Both the position numbers and the translations under genes were made by a program. The notes below the pieces were generated by a model that was given only the letters and a program-made list of their open reading frames with translations, did no database searches and had not been told where the DNA came from. From Mesorhizobium sp. ORS 3324 (GTDB lineage Bacteria; Pseudomonadota; Alphaproteobacteria; Rhizobiales; Rhizobiaceae), in NCBI GenBank assembly GCA_000824825.2, contig LM655237.1, positions 1 to 42,186 of the forward strand: a stretch of 42,186 nt of DNA, read 5' to 3'. Positions 24,408 through 32,502 of the stretch are shown here, piece by piece. The number at the start of each line of letters is the position of its first letter. Position 1 is the stretch's first letter.

Positions 24408-25280
24408 TTGGATCTTTTTCTCCAGACCTTGCTGAATGGCCTCCTGATCGGCGGCGTCATCGCCACCTTTACCATCGCCTTCCAGCTCGCCTTCGGCGTG
24501 TTGCACGTCATCGACTTCGCGGTCGGCGGGTGGGTCGTGCTGGGCGGCTATCTTGGCTACTATATCACCGCATGGCTCGGCCTCGACGGCTTCATCGCGA
24601 TCCCGTTGGCTTTCGTTGTGTTCGGTGCCCTCGGCTATCTGATCGGCCCGATGCTTTACAATGTTCGTAACAGCCGCACGGCGCGGCCGGAGTTGATGGC
24701 TCTGGCGCTCAGCTTCGGCTTGTTCACGCTACTGCGCGGCGGCATGCTGACAGCGTGGGGCTTCAACACGCGCAACGTCACAACCACGCTGAGCGGCGAA
24801 AGCCTGGCGATCGGCCCGGTCACGGTTCCGCTGATCCGGGTTGTGGCGGCAGTGTTCGCCGCGGCGATCGCCGGCGGGCTCTTCCTGTTTCTCTATCGCA
24901 CCCGCTACGGACTGGCGATCCGCGCGACTGCCGAGAACCGGCACAACGCCGCGCTGATGGGCGTCAACATCGGGCGTTTGAGCGCCAATGTCTATGGCCT
25001 CTATGCCGGCATCACCGCCATGGCCGGTGTCCTCATGGGAGCGATCTACTCGGTCAATCCGGAAGTCGGCTTGCGCTACACACTGTTTGCCTTCTTCGTA
25101 GCCGTGCTTGCCGGTCTGGGTTCAGTCGAGGGCGCGCTGATGGCGGCGCTTTTGCTGGGCGTCATCGAAGCTTTCGTCTCGACCTATGTCGGTTCCAGCT
25201 ATTCCCTGCTGGCGATCTTCACCACGCTGTTTTTAGTTCTTTTGATATCCCCGCGCGGGATCCTGCGGCGGGGACTCTGA
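24408..25280 (+). CDS. LivH-type branched-chain amino acid ABC permease
   Basis: 290 residues with about eight membrane helices. The start LFLQTLLNGLLIGGVIATFTIAF and the following VLHVIDFAVGGWVVLGGYLGYY are typical of LivH; the ATPase-contact loop is in YRTRYGLAIRATAENRHNAALMGVN. The only in-frame start near the conserved N-terminus is TTG at 24408, with a weak CGGA upstream; the nearby ATG at 24400 is out of frame. The 158-base gap after the binding-protein gene includes a GCGGGCGGTTTTGCCGCCCGC hairpin near 24264-24284, probably limiting read-through. Confidence 0.87.
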   Translation: MDLFLQTLLNGLLIGGVIATFTIAFQLAFGVLHVIDFAVGGWVVLGGYLGYYITAWLGLDGFIAIPLAFVVFGALGYLIGPMLYNVRNSRTARPELMALALSFGLFTLLRGGMLTAWGFNTRNVTTTLSGESLAIGPVTVPLIRVVAAVFAAAIAGGLFLFLYRTRYGLAIRATAENRHNAALMGVNIGRLSANVYGLYAGITAMAGVLMGAIYSVNPEVGLRYTLFAFFVAVLAGLGSVEGALMAALLLGVIEAFVSTYVGSSYSLLAIFTTLFLVLLISPRGILRRGL

Positions 25281-25281
25281 T

Positions 25282-26274
25282 ATGGCGCTGTTACCGACCA
25301 ACCGGCAATGGCGAGGCCTCGTTCTCTTCGCCATCATCATCGTCGTGCTAGGCGTCCTGCCCTGGACGGTGAATAATTACTGGCTGCGAATTGCCACCGG
25401 CGCGCTGATGTGGGCGGGGCTCGCTTGCTCATGGAATATGCTGGGCGGATATGCCGGCTACATCAATTTCGGCCAGTCGGCCTTTTTCGGTCTCGGCGCC
25501 TATGTGACCGCGTTCCTGATGGACGACCCGTTCGGACTGCCTTTCTCGGCTACCATTCCCGCCGGCATGGTGGTGACTGCATTGTGCGCGGTCATCATCG
25601 GCGCACCGACACTGAGACTGCGTGGCGCCTACTTCGCCATCGCCACCTGGGCCTTTGCCGAGGTGCTGATCCAGTTCGCTTCGGCGGTGGACTTCACCGG
25701 CGGCATCGGTGGTATCGGACTGCCCCCGTATCTCAACGAACGCTTCTTCTATTTCGCCATGTTCGGTACCGCCGCGCTGACGTACTTCCTCACCTGGGCG
25801 CTGTTCGAGCGTTCCCGCTTCGGGCTGAAGGTGAAGGCGCTACGCGACCACGAGCCAGCGGCAGAGGCGATGGGCATCAACACGGCCATGGTCAAGCTGC
25901 AGACTTTCGTGCTCAGCGCTGTCACGGCGTCCGTCTTCGGCGCCATCTTCGCTTACTGGGTCACCTTCATCAATCCGAAGTCCGTGTTCGGGGGCGACAT
26001 CACCGACCAGATGGTGGTGATGGTGCTGCTGGGCGGCCTGGGCACACTGTGGGGACCGGCCATCGGCGGCGTCGTGTTGTTCGTCGTCAACCGGCTCATT
26101 TGGATGTATTGGGGCGACACCGCCTTCTACATCGCCATCCTCGGCACCGCCATCGTGTTGGTGGTGCTGTTTCTGCCCAACGGCATCGCCGGGTTGTTCG
26201 CAAGACGCAAGAACGACGCGCTGGACAAGGTCCTGGACAAGCTGGCCGGCAGCGGCGAGGGAGGTCACCCATGA
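25282..26274 (+). CDS. LivM-type branched-chain amino acid ABC permease
   Basis: 330 residues with about ten membrane helices. WNMLGGYAGYINFGQSAFFGLGAY is the LivM hallmark, followed by LRLRGAYFAIATWAFAEV, the coupling loop FGLKVKALRDHEPAAEAMGIN, and GGLGTLWGPAIGG. It begins one base after the LivH stop and its own stop overlaps the LivG start (ATGA). It pairs with LivH to form the membrane channel. Confidence 0.9.
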   Translation: MALLPTNRQWRGLVLFAIIIVVLGVLPWTVNNYWLRIATGALMWAGLACSWNMLGGYAGYINFGQSAFFGLGAYVTAFLMDDPFGLPFSATIPAGMVVTALCAVIIGAPTLRLRGAYFAIATWAFAEVLIQFASAVDFTGGIGGIGLPPYLNERFFYFAMFGTAALTYFLTWALFERSRFGLKVKALRDHEPAAEAMGINTAMVKLQTFVLSAVTASVFGAIFAYWVTFINPKSVFGGDITDQMVVMVLLGGLGTLWGPAIGGVVLFVVNRLIWMYWGDTAFYIAILGTAIVLVVLFLPNGIAGLFARRKNDALDKVLDKLAGSGEGGHP

Positions 26275-27008
26275 GCGGCGGGATGCAGTCGGCAGCCGAT
26301 CCGATCCTGAGTGTGCGCGGGCTCTTTAAGCATTTCGGCGGCATCAAGGCCGCCAACGGCGTCGAACTGGCCGTCGGGCGGCACGAGATTGCCGGACTCA
26401 TCGGCCCTAATGGCTGCGGGAAATCGACGCTGTTCAGCCTCGTCTCCGGCACGGTCATGCCGGACAAAGGCGAGATCCGCTTCGACGGCCGTGCCGTCGC
26501 CGGAATGAGCGCGCACAGAATCGCCCGGCTCGGTCTCGCCCGTACCTTTCAGATCCCGGCCCTGTTCGACAATATGACGGTGACCGAGAACCTTCTTGCG
26601 GCGGCCGCGGAAGGCCACTGGCAGGGCGCACACGAGCGCGCGGCCGAGACCCTTACCCTCCTCAAGCTCGAACATGTCGCCGACAACCGCGCCTCGGACC
26701 TGTCCGGCGGTCAGCAGAAGCTGCTGGAATTTGGTCGCGCAGTCATGCGGCAGGCATCGCTGATCCTGCTCGACGAGGTAACGGCAGGAGTCCACCCCAG
26801 CATACGCAAGATCATCCTGGAAGCGATTGCCCGGCTCCGCAAACAGGGCGTGTCCTTCCTCGTCATCGAACATGACATGGAGATGGTTCGCAACGTCTGC
26901 GACCGAATCATAGTCATGGATTCGGGACGGGTGGTAACCAGCGGCGCCTTCGAGGACATCGTGCGCAATTCTGAAGTCATGCAGACCTACCTGGGACGCC
27001 CGCAATGA
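26271..27008 (+). CDS. LivG-type ABC transporter ATPase
   Basis: 245 residues: LSVRGLFKHFGGIKAANGVEL, Walker A GPNGCGKST, LARTFQIPALFDNMTVTENLL, signature LSGGQQKLLEFGRAVM, Walker B LILLDEVTAGVHP (the usual proline after DE is valine here) and switch histidine VIEHDMEMV. The ATG at 26271 overlaps the LivM stop and has GAGGGAGG upstream. It forms the ATPase pair with the next gene, coupled by another ATGA overlap. Confidence 0.9.
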   Translation: MSGGMQSAADPILSVRGLFKHFGGIKAANGVELAVGRHEIAGLIGPNGCGKSTLFSLVSGTVMPDKGEIRFDGRAVAGMSAHRIARLGLARTFQIPALFDNMTVTENLLAAAAEGHWQGAHERAAETLTLLKLEHVADNRASDLSGGQQKLLEFGRAVMRQASLILLDEVTAGVHPSIRKIILEAIARLRKQGVSFLVIEHDMEMVRNVCDRIIVMDSGRVVTSGAFEDIVRNSEVMQTYLGRPQ

Positions 27009-27718
27009 GCACGCTGGCCTCCGAGAACATCGTCACCGGCTACGGTAAACAGGAGATAGTTCATGGTATCTCCTTAACGGCCGAGCTCGGGAAAATCACG
27101 TGCATCTTCGGGCCGAACGGCTGCGGCAAATCCACCTTGCTAAAGGCCATCGCCGGGGCGCTGCCGGTGTGGAACGGTGCGGCTCGCCTTGGCGAGACCG
27201 TGCTGTCCAATCTGCCGGTGCACGAGGTGGTACGGCAGGGACTGGTGCTGATGCCGCAGGGCGGTGGCGTGTTCCCGCGCCTGACGGTGATGGAGAACCT
27301 GCGCATGGGCGGTTACGCTATCGCCGACAAGCGACTGGTGGAAAGGCGCATTGAGACATTGATCGACCAGTATCCGTCGCTGGCCAGGCGGCGCAAAACG
27401 GCGGCGGGCGCGTTGTCGGGCGGCGAGCAGGCGATGCTATCGCTGGCCCGCGCACTGGTTTCGGAGCCGCGTTTTATCCTGCTCGACGAGCCTTCCGCCG
27501 GCCTGTCGCCGGCCATGGTAATCGAGACGCTGGAGCGCATCACGACGCTGACGAAGCAAGGCATCGGCATATTGATGGTCGAGCAGAACATCCGCGAAGC
27601 CATGCCGATCGCAGACAAACTCTACATCTTGGCCGCCGGCTCGAAACGCTTCGAGGGCAGCCCGCAAGACGTCCGCGACGACCGTCAGATCATGGACATT
27701 TACATGGGGGGAGTCTGA
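27005..27718 (+). CDS. LivF-type ABC transporter ATPase
   Basis: 237 residues: IVTGYGKQEIVHGISL, Walker A GPNGCGKST, VLMPQGGGVFPRLTVMENL, signature LSGGEQAMLSLARALV, Walker B FILLDEPSAGLSP, and MVEQNIREAM, where glutamine takes the switch position as usual in LivF. The start overlaps the LivG stop. It is the last transport gene of the operon; no catabolic gene follows, although a strong ribosome binding site remains at 27797. Confidence 0.9.
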   Translation: MSTLASENIVTGYGKQEIVHGISLTAELGKITCIFGPNGCGKSTLLKAIAGALPVWNGAARLGETVLSNLPVHEVVRQGLVLMPQGGGVFPRLTVMENLRMGGYAIADKRLVERRIETLIDQYPSLARRRKTAAGALSGGEQAMLSLARALVSEPRFILLDEPSAGLSPAMVIETLERITTLTKQGIGILMVEQNIREAMPIADKLYILAAGSKRFEGSPQDVRDDRQIMDIYMGGV

Positions 27719-28005
27719 AGTCTCGTGCTTGGCAACAGGCCAAAAACGGATGAGGGCCGGCGTCTATCGGCACCAGCCCTCTGGCCCACGCCTTCCAAGG
27801 AGGACACCTAAGTGGCAGTGGGCGGCCAAGAGCATAGCATATGGAGAGGAGGGGACCAGCCAGCGACCAGACTGACCGGTCCCCAATTCACTCGCAGCCG
27901 GCCCGGGGACTTAGGGGTTGGGGGACTTTGGGCCGACGATGCGGGCTACATGGACCATAGCACCATTAGCAGGTGCTTGGATAAGGAATTCCATGCTGCG
28001 GCGCA
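27719..28005. other. Operon tail with an orphan Shine-Dalgarno sequence
   Basis: GAGGGC (27749-27754) and GCCCTC (27775-27780) could form a weak terminator stem. CCAAGGAGGACACC (27795-27808) is an excellent ribosome binding site, yet only a GTG at 27812 with a frame of no recognisable product follows. It looks like the start of a further operon gene whose body has been lost. Confidence 0.35.
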
Positions 28006-28221
28006 TCACGCGTGGGTGTCGAAGGCGACGAACGCGCCAAACGAGATCACCTCGCGCATGGTAAGCTCGACAAGCTCGCAATCCGACTCGGCGAGATCGG
28101 GAACTTGCCCGCGGACGGCAGCGATGGTCTCCTTGACCGAAATGGCCTGCCCAGGTCGTGTGGTGGCGAGCATGGCGTGGACATGCTGTTTGGCAGTGCT
28201 TGGCCGGCTAACTGAATGCAC
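28006..28221 (-). CDS. Small hypothetical protein (71 aa), paralogous to 37839-38072
   Basis: A soluble, mostly helical protein. The core ISVKETIAAVRGQVPDLAESD followed by VISFGAFVAFDTHA resembles the protein at 37839-38072 (PISTAQAVTAIRCVMPRCTLSD, then RHRNLAFDLE) in order and spacing, so the two belong to one small rhizobial family of unknown role. The start is GTG at 28221; ATG at 28173 is an alternative but has no ribosome binding site. It has no clear operon partner. Confidence 0.55.
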   Translation of the reverse strand: MHSVSRPSTAKQHVHAMLATTRPGQAISVKETIAAVRGQVPDLAESDCELVELTMREVISFGAFVAFDTHA

Positions 28222-28292
28222 CGCCGTTTAAGTCAGCGCTTACGAAATGCAAATCACATTCGATCGGCGAGGTCCGTTCGCGATTGGTTCAT

Positions 28293-28318
28293 GGAACATT
28301 TTAGCTAAGTTGAATGTT
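28293..28318 (+). promoter_or_regulatory. Weak EcfG-type promoter candidate
   Basis: GGAAC (28293-28297), 18 bases, GTT (28316-28318), so the spacing is one base longer than the best sites. Downstream are two small perfect hairpins, GTCCGATCTCGGAC (28335-28348) and AGCCTGACAGGCT (28369-28381), but no recognisable gene. The rest of 28222-28577 shows nothing else. Confidence 0.25.
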
Positions 28319-28577
28319 ATCCAGCATGACCAAGCTGTCCGATCTCGGACCGCCGATGTCCGGCAAACAGCCTGACAGGCTCAAGGCGCGCGGCTATGAC
28401 CGCGTACGTGTGCCCGGTCTGTCATTAGGTTGTTGATATGACCGGCCTGAGACAGCTCATATGGCGTCGTGAACCCAAGCGTGAGGTGCTGGAAATCGAC
28501 GATTAGTTTTCTTCATGGTCTCAAACTTGTCGGCAGCAACGATGTCCCTTCTCCGCTACCGACATCGGGCTGGTAGC

Positions 28578-28878
28578 TCAGTTTGCCAGCCCTAAATTTT
28601 CCCGGACATAGGCAAGATGCTCTTCATGCTGGCGCTGAAGGTCGAGAAGAGTTTTTTAGCATCTCTTCGGCCTCATCCGTTGGAAAGCCTTTGGCCTTGA
28701 ATTCTGCGATAATCTGATGCCGACGAGTGATGTGTTCACGACCTTTGCGAACGTGGCGCTGCACCTGTTCCAACTGGCTTTCGTCGCGCCTCACGACTTC
28801 AGACAATAACAGGTTTCTCCCGCCTTTTGCACGGTGCAGGTAGTCCGGCTTGCTTTTCCAGGTGACAGATGCTTGCAA
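28578..28878 (-). pseudogene. Small helical rhizobial protein gene with a homopolymer frameshift
   Basis: The - strand frame reads DESQLEQVQRHVRKGREHITR and then RHQIIAEFKAKGFPTDEAEEMLK, a coiled, histidine- and arginine-rich pattern common in small rhizobial proteins. At 28653-28658 a run of six A (- strand) breaks the frame and the protein ends in a foreign tail at 28624. With five A the sequence continues TLLDLQRQHEEHLAYVRENL and stops at 28578, as expected for the family. It is a true mutation, a sequencing error or a slippage site. The start is uncertain (TTG 28878 or a GTG near 28797). Function unknown. Confidence 0.6.
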
Positions 28879-29075
28879 GCCGGACTGCTCAGTAATGTTA
28901 GATTTTGTTCCAGCCTACCTTTTCAAGATCTGTCGATAGTTCGTCAGCGTTGACTATGCCTCGTCCGAAAAGGATCATCACATGGCATCGACTTAGTGGA
29001 TCCGCGAAGCCTTGAGGCCGGGTTTGAAGTTCCCGACCAGTGACGAACAAAACGGCAGGGGCTAAGAGGATTAAT

Positions 29076-29285
29076 TTAAATCCCCGAGCGTTTGCCGGGA
29101 TCCAGGCCAATGTCGGCATGAGCGGCCTCGACCAAACTGGTTACCGCTCGCTCGACCTCCTCGGCCATATTGTCCACCTTGTCCATCCTCTTCACGACGC
29201 GATGGTGAAGCATCGAGAGCCGCGCTGCGTGGTAAACAGCGCTTCGCTTTCGGCCGTCCGAGTTGAGCGGTTCGAACATCATCAT
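29076..29285 (-). CDS. Small hypothetical protein (69 aa)
   Basis: The ATG at 29285 has a strong GAGGAGA 7 bases upstream that overlaps the stop of the preceding small gene, so the two are coupled. The third codon position is strongly GC-rich, as in real genes here. The product is amphipathic and helical (MDKVDNMAEEVERAVTSLVEAAH) without signal or membrane segment. No domain is recognised. Confidence 0.5.
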   Translation of the reverse strand: MMMFEPLNSDGRKRSAVYHAARLSMLHHRVVKRMDKVDNMAEEVERAVTSLVEAAHADIGLDPGKRSGI

Positions 29286-29297
29286 AGAGATGTCTCC

Positions 29298-29510
29298 TCA
29301 CCGCAGGCTTGTCGGCGGCACCATCTGCAGCAGTCGCCTTCTGGCTGCTTTCGCACGTCGTTGTTCGGCCCGGATACGGCCGCAAAGGGCAAGGCCGACC
29401 GCGAGCCCGCAGCTCTCGTCGAGCATCGTCTCTGCCTGTTTGAGGGAAATCTCTGCGCGCTTCACGCGTTGCCTGGCGGCTGCCTGCTCCAAAGCTACCA
29501 ATTCAACCAT
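29298..29510 (-). CDS. Small basic helical hypothetical protein (70 aa)
   Basis: Alanine- and arginine-rich, probably one long helix hairpin (EQAAARQRVKRAEISLKQAE, then RIRAEQRRAKAARRRLLQ). It is followed after 12 bases by the gene at 29285 and likely forms an operon with it. GAGGA lies 12 bases before the ATG. It is not assignable to a family. Confidence 0.45.
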   Translation of the reverse strand: MVELVALEQAAARQRVKRAEISLKQAETMLDESCGLAVGLALCGRIRAEQRRAKAARRRLLQMVPPTSLR

Positions 29511-29562
29511 ACTGCCGCATCCTCGCGGATAGTGGTCCCTTCAAAAGGAGAACAGCGGACCA

Positions 29563-29745
29563 TCACTTTGGTTCCGGTGGCGAAATTTCGCCCTCAGAGC
29601 GCCGCCGCATGACCAAGTGCATCTGCCCATCTTCCTTCCATCGCCGATCAGTTTTGCGCTGACGCGCCACGCCGATGTCAGTCAGTTTGGCGGCTAAGTT
29701 TGCTTGAAGAGCAAGCGAGCGTTCCGCTAAATAGGTTATGCCCAT
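29563..29745 (-). CDS. Possible small hypothetical protein (60 aa)
   Basis: A 60-residue frame, basic and hydrophilic (LALQANLAAKLTDIGVARQR), upstream of the two small genes in the same direction. The codon pattern is less typical than theirs and the ribosome binding site is weak. It could be the first gene of a three-gene unit or a chance frame. Confidence 0.3.
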   Translation of the reverse strand: MGITYLAERSLALQANLAAKLTDIGVARQRKTDRRWKEDGQMHLVMRRRSEGEISPPEPK

Positions 29746-29754
29746 TGCCGCATC

Positions 29755-30000
29755 CGCGATATCGACCTCTGGTTCGAACGAGCCGGCGATGGAGCGCCTT
29801 TGCTGGCGATCTCTGGCCCAAATCTCTTGGAATCGCCACTAGCGAACTCCATTGACCTGCTTGCATATGACCAACGTGGTCTCGGGCGCATGTCAAAGCC
29901 GCCTCGCCAGGGCGATGCCCGGCTGACAGCGCACAACATGGTCGCGCTGCTCTTCCCGATGTTGGCCAGCACCGAAATGTTTAAGAAGGTTGCGGCATGA
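29755..30000 (+). pseudogene. Remnant of an alpha/beta hydrolase gene
   Basis: The + frame reads DIDLWFERAGDGAPLLAISG, a short gap, then ESPLANSIDLLAYDQRGLGR and SKPP. This is the N-terminal part of an alpha/beta hydrolase (oxyanion strand, then the DQRGLG strand). There is no start codon in frame before it, residues between ISG and ESPL are missing, and after HNM the frame passes into unrelated residues (VALLFPMLASTEMF). The nucleophile elbow and catalytic triad are absent. Confidence 0.55.
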
Positions 30001-30191
30001 CCGAGATCGAGATCGAGGGCGTCGACACTTATCGCTTGCCCAACGATTGGCAATATGGGCGTATCGGCCGGCTCAAGGGCGAGGCTCGCCATACCGCGGT
30101 CCTGGCCTTCGGATGTGGCATGACACTTCGCCAGTTCGCCAAGCTGCCTCCAGCGAAGGGAAGGAGATCCACAGAGCTTATCTGGCGCTGA
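29997..30191 (+). CDS. Unrecognised 64-codon frame
   Basis: Its ATG overlaps the stop of the hydrolase-fragment frame (ATGA). MTEIEIEGVDTYRLPNDWQYGRIGRLKG looks protein-like, but the tail (GRRSTELIWR) does not, and another frame carries the DUF1330 remnant from about 30165. It may be a fragment of an accessory gene. No function can be given. Confidence 0.2.
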   Translation: MTEIEIEGVDTYRLPNDWQYGRIGRLKGEARHTAVLAFGCGMTLRQFAKLPPAKGRRSTELIWR

Positions 30192-30358
30192 TGTCGCCGC
30201 CCGAGTCCGAGCACGTCGACAACGACGCCGTGGCGCGAGGCGGCCGGCGGCACGTGCTGGTGGACGGGGGCCGGACTTAAGCCATCGAAGGCGCGCTCCA
30301 TAACCGCATCGTGGTCATTGAGTTCGAGAACATCGAAGCTGCACGCGCGGCGACATAG
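30163..30358 (+). pseudogene. Remnant of a DUF1330-family gene
   Basis: The frame reads AVARGGRRHVLVDGGRT, a TAA at 30278-30280, then AIEGALHNRIVVIEFENIEAARA and a TAG at 30356-30358. DUF1330 proteins have GGR, LVRGG, then E and AIEG, then RIVVIEFP and EAARAWY. The TAA stands where Glu is expected (GAA to TAA), and the sequence breaks off before the conserved AWY. Upstream residues are also scrambled. It is clearly decayed. Confidence 0.55.
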
Positions 30359-30360
30359 CC

Positions 30361-31179
30361 TTGCGGCATACGCGCGGCACTTCGGCCCCGGATTACGATT
30401 CAGTTATCGTGGAAGGCGTATAGCCGCACCCACCACTCCTGACGGAGAGTGTAGAAGAGCGGGGAGAGGAAACGCGTTGAGGGAGCGGCCCGGCGACCGT
30501 GGGCTGGGGTGGCTCGGGTTCGGCCGCCGGGCCTAACCGGCAAAAACGCCGCGGTTCATTTCGCCGGCTGGGAAGATTTTAGGCCGGTCAGGCATGACCT
30601 CTAACTTGGTAAAACGACTATGTTTTCTAGCCCTCAAATCGGATGAGGATGGAATCGAAAGGGTGTTCTCCTTTCCTTCCTTGGCGCAGAGAGGGGGCGG
30701 CCACCGGGAAAACAACCAATATGCACAAGTGAAAAGGGCGGGCGCCCAACGGGTGGCGGACAGCGGCGCTAGGAAACCCGCTCTGGCGGCAGGCAACAGA
30801 CGGTTTCACTTTACCAGTTGAGAAACCGGCCCGTACTGAATCTCGCCAGCGAAGCGTCGATCTGCGCAAGAATTGTTTTATTCATTTCCCAAGCCATCCC
30901 ACAAAGGCGGGGATGAGCAGGCAAATAAGCGGGTGACTCAGGCGGTCGACGGCGATGACGCGCCGATCTCAGCTTGGATTTGTCCAGAAAAGTATCGCCT
31001 GACAGGCGAAGCCCGCACAGGCTGCTATGCCGCCTGCGGCGTTCCACCGCCCGGTGCGCTGCAGTTCTCCGATGCACGTGTCAATGTCAATATTGTCGGG
31101 AACGCGGATCGATGCCGCAACAAGCCAAAAAGTTGCAGCGAGGCCAGTCGAGAATGTCCGATCAGGCTCATTCAGAAGG
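30361..31179. other. No gene recognised
   Basis: About 820 bases with only frames lacking protein-like patterns and ribosome binding sites. It is probably non-coding debris between the decayed DUF1330 remnant and the XRE regulator. Confidence 0.5.
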
Positions 31180-31653
31180 TCACTGCTTCCTGAGCCTCAC
31201 ACCGATGCTGCCGCCGTTCTCAGGGATGAACTCGACGCCGGCCACACGGCGCAGTAGCGTGAGGATTTCCTGCCCAATCGGATCGGTTGCGCCTTCAAGA
31301 ATCTCGATCAGATTCTTCGCTGGCGTGGCTATGTTTGTGTGGCGATCAGAAACGAGTAGCTCTGCTACGAACTCGGGGCTGGTGCCGGATTTCATCCCGA
31401 AAAGTTCGATCCGAGACGGATCGGCCGCCAGCCATTTTGTCATCAGGGCGGCGAGTGACTGTCTTTCACCTAAAAACTCGACGCCCGCCGCTTCCAAGGC
31501 GCGCTGGATCGCCACCAAGGCATCTTTCGAGCCGCCATATTTGCCTGTCTCGAAATTCGAAATTGTGTTTCGATGAACTCCAGCAGCCTTAGAAAGGTCG
31601 GCCAAAGACCAGTTTAGAGCTGCCCGGGCCATTCTCACTTGTGCAGGCTTCAC
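31180..31653 (-). CDS. XRE-family helix-turn-helix regulator
   Basis: 157 residues. The N-terminal HTH_3 domain is clear: MARAALNWSLADLSKAAGV, the recognition helix HRNTISNFETGKYGG, and VAIQRALEAAGVEF. The C-terminal half has no known domain; it ends with ENGGSIGVRLRKQ. The GTG start at 31653 has AAGGAG 7 bases upstream. Three copies of a TCACAA(C/G)T motif at 31650-31698 cover the start and leader, suggesting autoregulation. It may be a leftover immunity or regulatory gene of an accessory element. Confidence 0.75.
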   Translation of the reverse strand: MKPAQVRMARAALNWSLADLSKAAGVHRNTISNFETGKYGGSKDALVAIQRALEAAGVEFLGERQSLAALMTKWLAADPSRIELFGMKSGTSPEFVAELLVSDRHTNIATPAKNLIEILEGATDPIGQEILTLLRRVAGVEFIPENGGSIGVRLRKQ

Positions 31654-31698
31654 AACTCAACTCCTTGTGCTAACTTCACAAGTGTAAATATCACAACT
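31649..31698 (-). promoter_or_regulatory. Repeated TCACAA(C/G)T motifs upstream of the XRE gene
   Basis: TTCACAACT (31649-31657), TTCACAAGT (31675-31683) and ATCACAACT (31690-31698) lie at the start and just upstream of the XRE coding sequence. ACTTGTG at 31637-31643 is an inverted partner. They are candidate operator sites. Confidence 0.35.
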
Positions 31699-31715
31699 CT
31701 TTGGAGATTTCCAAC

Positions 31716-31735
31716 GCCGAACACCCGTGTTCGGC
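31716..31735. repeat. 20-base perfect palindrome
   Basis: GCCGAACAC (31716-31724) and GTGTTCGGC (31727-31735) are exact reverse complements around CC. It lies between the XRE gene and the decayed genes on the other strand. It may be an operator or a terminator stem; it has no T-run. Confidence 0.4.
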
Positions 31736-31928
31736 CACCGGCGAAGCTTTGCCCGCGGCCTCATCGGAAGATTATCCGGCCGTGCCATGGTCGTCGGGCA
31801 GATGGCCGAGGCCGCCAGCCTGAGCGCAATGCTGCCTTGATCGCAACTGCGCTGGCGATCATCCATTGCGGGGAATACCGCATCGACATCGGTCATCAGG
31901 TTGAGTACGTGCTCGTTCGCAGGGCGTC

Positions 31929-32118
31929 ATGACTTGACCGGCCGACGCGTCGCGCCGTGCTCGGCGCCATCGCCTCTGTTCCGGCCATAGGCGCCGCCAC
32001 CGGAGCGGCAAGGCTTTCGGCTCGACCATTTTTTTCCGCTCCGGAAAAATTGGGGTTGTCAGCCACCCCTGCCACGCCTGCCGAGCATCCCGACCCGCTC
32101 GCCGACTCGATCAACTAA
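31929..32118 (+). pseudogene. Frameshifted small twin-arginine-signal protein gene
   Basis: With one T removed after the second codon, ATG 31929 gives MTDRPTRRAVLGAIASVPAI followed by GAATGAARLSARPFF and a stop at 32116-32118. TRRAVLGAIASVPA is a Tat-type signal start seen in short accessory proteins of mesorhizobia. As it stands the frame stops at codon 3. The element at 32122 begins three bases after the stop. Confidence 0.4.
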
Positions 32119-32135
32119 CTCTTATGACCGTGGTC

Positions 32136-32502
32136 AAGAATGAGGGATGACGTTTTTTCGCCCTATGTCTTTTGCCACAGGTTTGTTCGTCATTGATGAG
32201 GGGGCAGCACGGAGACGGGATGGGCTTGAGACGACGGTTGATCCAGCTCTTATCCGCGGGTTGGTTACCGCACTTCCGTAATCCGTCCTGGGCTATCCCT
32301 GTCTAGCATCGGGCGTTGGGCTGATGCCCAGCCACATAGTTAGGGACGGGAGTTCCCCACCGTGGCCACATCCCGTCGCCGTACTGCCCGGTTTTTCCGC
32401 CGAGAGATCCGGCGCGGGCAGAGCCCTCAATCCGGCGGCGCCCGCGCCGGGCGCGCGCTTACCGGGATCCTGACCTTCGATGAACAGCAAGCGCACCGCA
32501 TT
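32136..32502 (-). ncRNA. Candidate bridge/seek RNA region of the IS110-type element
   Basis: This 367-base non-coding stretch lies downstream of the transposase inside the inverted repeats. IS1111-group elements encode the structured RNA that specifies target and donor at this end. Small stems such as TGGGCTGATGCCCA (32317-32330) are visible. No fold was computed; the call rests on position and family knowledge. Confidence 0.25.

Noticed and set aside
28898..29119. 73-codon frame on the - strand
   Set aside because: Only the last 20 or so residues look protein-like (FGRGIVNADELSTDLEKVG); no start, ribosome binding site or family support.
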